Shown: in pieces, positions 34,919-38,763 of the stretch
Numbering within the stretch: the stretch's first letter is position 1
Layout of the letters: every line of letters begins with the position of its first letter
Assembly: GCA_905480125.1 (NCBI GenBank)
Contig: CAJQPE010000049.1
Span: 1-38,763, forward strand
Direction: 5' to 3'
From: an uncultured Flavobacteriales bacterium
GTDB taxonomy: Bacteria; Bacteroidota; Bacteroidia; Flavobacteriales_G; NORP312
Length of the DNA stretch: 38,763 nt
Translations under genes and position numbers: made by a program
The notes under the pieces: generated by a model
The model's database searches: none
Seen by the model: only the letters and a program-made list of their open reading frames with translations
Told to the model about the DNA's origin: nothing

Positions 34919-37900
34919 ATGCAACAAAATTTACATCCTAAATTGACATTCGGAGTTTTGAGAGAAACTAAAAATAATATTAACTGCCTCTTTAAATTAA
35001 TCAGCAGGAACAGGAGGCTGGTATGGATATTTATTCTTGTCCTATTTATTGCTCCATTCTCTTCAATTGGCAGCCACATCATTGGCGGTGAACTTAATTA
35101 CGTTAGTTTAGGTAACTTTCAATATGAAGTCACTCTAAAATTGTATAGAAATTGCTATGATCCGTTGGCTGATTATCCCGATCCAGCAGTTATTGAAGTT
35201 TTTAATGCCGATGGATCGGATGCGGGCTTTACCATTGACATCCCTTTTCCAGGAGCTGACACCCTAGACTTACTTTATGGAAACCAATGTTTTATTCCGC
35301 CAACTGATGTTTGTGTGCAAGAAGCTATTTATATTGATACGGTAACTTTTGCCCCACAATCTCCAGAATTCTTACTTGCCTTCAATCTATGTTGCAGAAA
35401 TGGATCGGTGCTAAACCTTAATAATCCAAGTAACCAGCGAGCAACCTATACTGAGTTGGTTCACTTTGAAACTATTTCAAATAATGTTAGTGTAGGCCCC
35501 TTAGGTGCTTCTCGTGATTCTAGTGCAGGAAATACAGGAAGTGTAGATTATTTTAACTGGGGAACAATAGGTTCTGGCAACTTAGCTGCGAATGATGGTA
35601 TTTATGATACAATTTATTGTAACAGTATGGACAACAATGATATGACAGAGTATTTGTGGGCGCTTGGCCATGGTTTTAACATTCCTACCGGGGCCATCAT
35701 TCATGGAATTCAGGTAGAAATTGATCGTCATGTAGAACCTGATCGTGAAGTTGACGATGAAGATATATATATTGTAAAAAATGGTGCTACTATTGGTACC
35801 GATCATGAAAATAATACCGATTGGAGAGATTTTGATCAAACAAGGACGTATGGAAATTCAACTGATTTATGGGGCACTACTTGGACTGCGGCAGACATAA
35901 ATTCTGGCAACTTTGGGGTCGCAATTGCGGCAGAAAGCAATAGTGGAAACAATAACGTCAATACAACTATTTATGTAGACTATGTTGGTATTACTGTTTG
36001 GTATTCATTGTATGATGACATAGCAAATAATTCACCTAAGTTCAATAATTTCCCCCCTATTTTTGTTTGCATTGGAGACACGTTAAAATTTGATCATACT
36101 GCTAACGATACAGTTTATGATGCAGATGGAGATTCGCTAGTTTATTCACTATGCGAACCTTATGAAGACTATAGTAACGGTAATACTCCGCCAATTGATC
36201 CTGTTAATTGGGCGGGGGGATTTAATGGGACTAACCAACTTGGAGGAGGGGCTAATGTAATTTCAATTGATGGAGCTACTGGCGAACTTATTGCTTATCC
36301 TACCTTGCAAGGTCAATATCAACTCGGGATGTGTGCTACAGAATATAGAGAGGATACTGTATTGTATGTCCACAAACGTGACTTTCAATTCAACGCCGTT
36401 GCATGTGTTGCAATAGTTTCTTCTGCTGTTCCCTCGTATAATCCACCTTGCGGAAACAACACTGTAACGTTTCAAAATGATAGCTCAGGAGCCTTTACTC
36501 AGTTCTGGGATTTTGGGGACCCCTCGGTAACAAATGACACATCATATTCCGAAGCACCAACTTGGACTTATTCAGACACTGGGACCTATACTGTTACACT
36601 TATTATTAATCAAGGATTGACATGTGCTGACACGGGAACAGCTACGGTTACCGTTAGAAGAGCCGTAGATGCAGGTTATACGTTTGATGGGACTTGTGCG
36701 CTTACAACTATTAATTTTACTGATACATCAACTGTAAGTCTTGGGACTCTTGATACTTGGCAATGGTCATTTCCTAGTGGAACTCCTGCTACAACTACGG
36801 CCCAAAACCCTTCTGTCTCGTTCACTTCAGGTGTGCACAATGTTGAACTAATTGTCGGTTCTGACGCTGGAGCGAATTGTTCGGATACAGCAAACTATTC
36901 CATAACTATAACCGATGCTCCAACCGTTGACGCGGGAAACAATGCCTCTATGTGTGGAGGGTCAACAGCATTAATTGGAGGGTCTCCTACCGCATCAGGT
37001 AGTGGAACTAGCTTCACCTACTCCTGGACAAACTCAGCCTCTCTAGACGATGGTTCTATCGCGAACCCTACATCTAACACAACCATAACTGCAGTTTATC
37101 AAGTTTCTGTTATTGATAATTTTGGATGCTCAGGAACAGATAATGTAACTGTAACTCCTAGTACAATTCCTACAGCTGACGCAGGATCTAATGCTTCCAA
37201 TTGTTCAGGAAGTGGAATTGTTATTGGTGGAGCACCAACTGCAACCGGTGGTGGAACTAGTTATACGTATTCCTGGTCAAACTCAGGGTCGTTAGATGAT
37301 GGTACAATCGCTAATCCGACTTCTAACACAACAGCTACAATAACTTATTCTGTTACAATTACCGACAATAATGGATGTACAGATGTCGATGCAGTAACTG
37401 TAACTCCAAACGCCCTACCTACTGCTGATGCAGGTCCAAATTCTTCCCTCTGCCAAGGTTCGAATCTTAACCTAGGAGGCTCTCCAACAGCTATAGGGGG
37501 AGGAACAAGCTATACATATTTATGGTCAAACTCAGGGTCGTTAGATGATGGTACAATTGCGAACCCCACATCAAATACAACAGCTACAACAACATATTCT
37601 GTTACCGTAACCGACAATAATGGTTGTATTGATGTTGACGCTGTAACAGTTACTTCAACAGGTATACCTAATGCAAATGCAGGAAATGACGTTTCAATGT
37701 GCGGTGGAACAACGGCAATTATTGGTGGCTCGCCTACTGCTTCTGGTGCAGGTACCAGCTATACTTATTTGTGGTCCAATTCAGGAAGTCTAGATAACGG
37801 GGCTATTGCAAATCCAACCTCTAATGCAACTGTTACCACTGTTTATGATCTAACTGTAACCAATAACTTTAGTTGCACAGCCACGGACGCGATGACTGTT

Positions 37901-38763
37901 ACACCAAGTAGTTTACCTGCTGCTGATGCTGGTAATAACGTAACTATTTGTGAAGGAAATTCTGTTGCTATTGGTGGGGCTCCAACCGCAACAGGTGGAG
38001 GGTCTAGCTACACTTATTCATGGTCGAACTCATCAACACTTGATGATGGGTCAATCGCAAATCCAACTTCTAGCACTACAATTACCACGACTTATTCCAT
38101 TACCGTTACAGACAACAATGGTTGTTTCGATATAGATGTGGTTAGTGTTACTGTTAATCCGGCACCAACAGTAAACGCTGGATCTAGTGCTGAGCTTTGC
38201 TCCGATGTTGGCTCGGTTGCATTGGCCGGATCAAGTTCTAACGGTACTGTTTCTTGGTCAACAAATGGTGACGGGACGTTCTCAAATAATGCTATTGATA
38301 ACCCTACCTACAATTTCGGAACGACCGATCAGACAGGGGGTGCAATAACTTTAACAATGGATGTAATTGGTAACGCTATTTGTGGCACCGCAACAGATGC
38401 AATCAGCCTTACGATCACGCCTGCACCAGTCGCAAATGCAAGTGGTGATTGGTCAATATGTCAAGATGAAACTGGATACACTATTATTGGGGCAAGCTCT
38501 GCAAATGGAACCCTATCCTGGACAAGCTCAGGTGATGGAACATTCGTTGATGCAAGTATTGACAACCCGACTTATAATATTGGTTCAACTGATATAACAA
38601 ATAGCTTAGTAACATTAACGATGAATGTTTCGGCAAATGGCAGTTGCTCTGGAACTAGCAATGATATGATTTTATCAATATCTCCTGGGCCAACAATTGA
38701 TGCTGGCCTCAATGATACAACGTGTGCAACCAATGCTATTATCACTTTGAACGGCAGTGTAGC
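34919..38763 (+). CDS. Giant secreted repeat protein (adhesin-like), C-terminus cut off by the window
   Basis: The ATG at 34919 is the first after an in-frame stop (34880-34882); the frame then stays open to the window end, giving about 1281 visible residues. A basic N-terminus of about 35 residues is followed by a hydrophobic signal core and cleavage near SIGS. Residues about 54-190 and 362-495 are the same module that starts the protein at 6192 (LCCRN motif near 158; GDSLVYSL); an extra domain of about 170 residues interrupts it. Two PKD-like domains follow (about 495-579 and 581-666). Then come five 83-residue tandem repeats (667-1081), two 87-88-residue repeats of a second type (1082-1256), and the start of a further unit. 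A T9SS sorting domain is expected beyond the window but not seen. It is probably a surface adhesin. Confidence 0.9.
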   Translation, partial: MQQNLHPKLTFGVLRETKNNINCLFKLISRNRRLVWIFILVLFIAPFSSIGSHIIGGELNYVSLGNFQYEVTLKLYRNCYDPLADYPDPAVIEVFNADGSDAGFTIDIPFPGADTLDLLYGNQCFIPPTDVCVQEAIYIDTVTFAPQSPEFLLAFNLCCRNGSVLNLNNPSNQRATYTELVHFETISNNVSVGPLGASRDSSAGNTGSVDYFNWGTIGSGNLAANDGIYDTIYCNSMDNNDMTEYLWALGHGFNIPTGAIIHGIQVEIDRHVEPDREVDDEDIYIVKNGATIGTDHENNTDWRDFDQTRTYGNSTDLWGTTWTAADINSGNFGVAIAAESNSGNNNVNTTIYVDYVGITVWYSLYDDIANNSPKFNNFPPIFVCIGDTLKFDHTANDTVYDADGDSLVYSLCEPYEDYSNGNTPPIDPVNWAGGFNGTNQLGGGANVISIDGATGELIAYPTLQGQYQLGMCATEYREDTVLYVHKRDFQFNAVACVAIVSSAVPSYNPPCGNNTVTFQNDSSGAFTQFWDFGDPSVTNDTSYSEAPTWTYSDTGTYTVTLIINQGLTCADTGTATVTVRRAVDAGYTFDGTCALTTINFTDTSTVSLGTLDTWQWSFPSGTPATTTAQNPSVSFTSGVHNVELIVGSDAGANCSDTANYSITITDAPTVDAGNNASMCGGSTALIGGSPTASGSGTSFTYSWTNSASLDDGSIANPTSNTTITAVYQVSVIDNFGCSGTDNVTVTPSTIPTADAGSNASNCSGSGIVIGGAPTATGGGTSYTYSWSNSGSLDDGTIANPTSNTTATITYSVTITDNNGCTDVDAVTVTPNALPTADAGPNSSLCQGSNLNLGGSPTAIGGGTSYTYLWSNSGSLDDGTIANPTSNTTATTTYSVTVTDNNGCIDVDAVTVTSTGIPNANAGNDVSMCGGTTAIIGGSPTASGAGTSYTYLWSNSGSLDNGAIANPTSNATVTTVYDLTVTNNFSCTATDAMTVTPSSLPAADAGNNVTICEGNSVAIGGAPTATGGGSSYTYSWSNSSTLDDGSIANPTSSTTITTTYSITVTDNNGCFDIDVVSVTVNPAPTVNAGSSAELCSDVGSVALAGSSSNGTVSWSTNGDGTFSNNAIDNPTYNFGTTDQTGGAITLTMDVIGNAICGTATDAISLTITPAPVANASGDWSICQDETGYTIIGASSANGTLSWTSSGDGTFVDASIDNPTYNIGSTDITNSLVTLTMNVSANGSCSGTSNDMILSISPGPTIDAGLNDTTCATNAIITLNGSV
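36920..38164 (+). repeat. Five tandem 249-bp repeats inside the right-end giant gene
   Basis: Units start at 36920, 37169, 37418, 37667 and 37916; all are exactly 249 bp (83 codons). Each encodes an Ig/PKD-like unit opening with P.(V/A)(D/N)AG and holding the motif SYTY.WSNS, LD.G.IANPTS and a closing TVT. Units 2 and 3 share a 35-bp identical stretch (37274-37308 and 37523-37557). Confidence 0.92.
38165..38689 (+). repeat. Two tandem repeats of a second type (261 and 264 bp)
   Basis: Units at 38165-38425 and 38426-38689 share the protein pattern SSANGT.SW...GDGTF....IDNPTYN.G.TD, unlike the preceding 249-bp units. A further unit opens at 38690 and runs out of the window. Confidence 0.85.

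Noticed and set aside
36920-38689. The regular repeats considered as a CRISPR array or mobile repeat.
   Set aside because: The repeats are 249-264 bp, in frame, and encode protein units; there are no short conserved repeats with unique spacers.

Overview
The window is AT-rich bacterial DNA from a member of the Bacteroidota, probably a marine or aquatic flavobacterium-type organism. The evidence is type IX secretion (T9SS) cargo with a Bac_Flav-type C-terminal domain (CHU_C), TonB receptors with carboxypeptidase-regulatory-like N-terminal domains, -7 promoter boxes of the TAnnTTTG type, a DUF4296 lipoprotein beside dihydroorotase, and very tight gene packing. Protein-coding sequence fills nearly all of it. 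No insertion sequence, CRISPR array, rRNA or phage gene was seen.

Left part (1-12.2 kb): a truncated multidomain secreted M4 metalloprotease on the minus strand, an FAD-dependent oxidoreductase, and a 1983-residue secreted repeat protein ending in a T9SS sorting domain.

Metal region (12.4-15.9 kb), the most interesting part: a MerC-family membrane protein and a Fur-family regulator diverge from a shared promoter region. Next to them is a two-gene operon of a ZnuD-like TonB receptor and a small Cys/His-rich lipoprotein. A 17-bp dyad, TTGCAA-N5-TTGCAA, lies on the core promoters of both units, once between merC-like and fur and twice before the receptor. I read this as a self-contained metal (probably zinc) regulon.

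Middle (15.9-26.0 kb): a Nudix CoA-pyrophosphatase-like enzyme coupled to an M14 carboxypeptidase, a second TonB receptor of heme/hemoglobin type, dxr-rseP as an abutting pair, an unknown exported protein, and an ALDH7-type aldehyde dehydrogenase.

Right part (26.0-34.8 kb): a minus-strand operon of an exported helical protein and a TMTC-like membrane glycosyltransferase with TPRs; a SiaB kinase/SiaC phosphoprotein pair without the usual SiaA/SiaD partners; a polyprenol-phosphate mannosyltransferase-pyrC-DUF4296 cluster; an NAD-dependent epimerase and tyrS fired from back-to-back promoters that leave almost no leader; and a tRNA-Leu(CAA) with a strong terminator.

Right end (34.9-38.8 kb): a second giant secreted protein, cut by the window end. 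It shares its N-terminal module with the first giant protein and carries five tandem repeats of exactly 249 bp.
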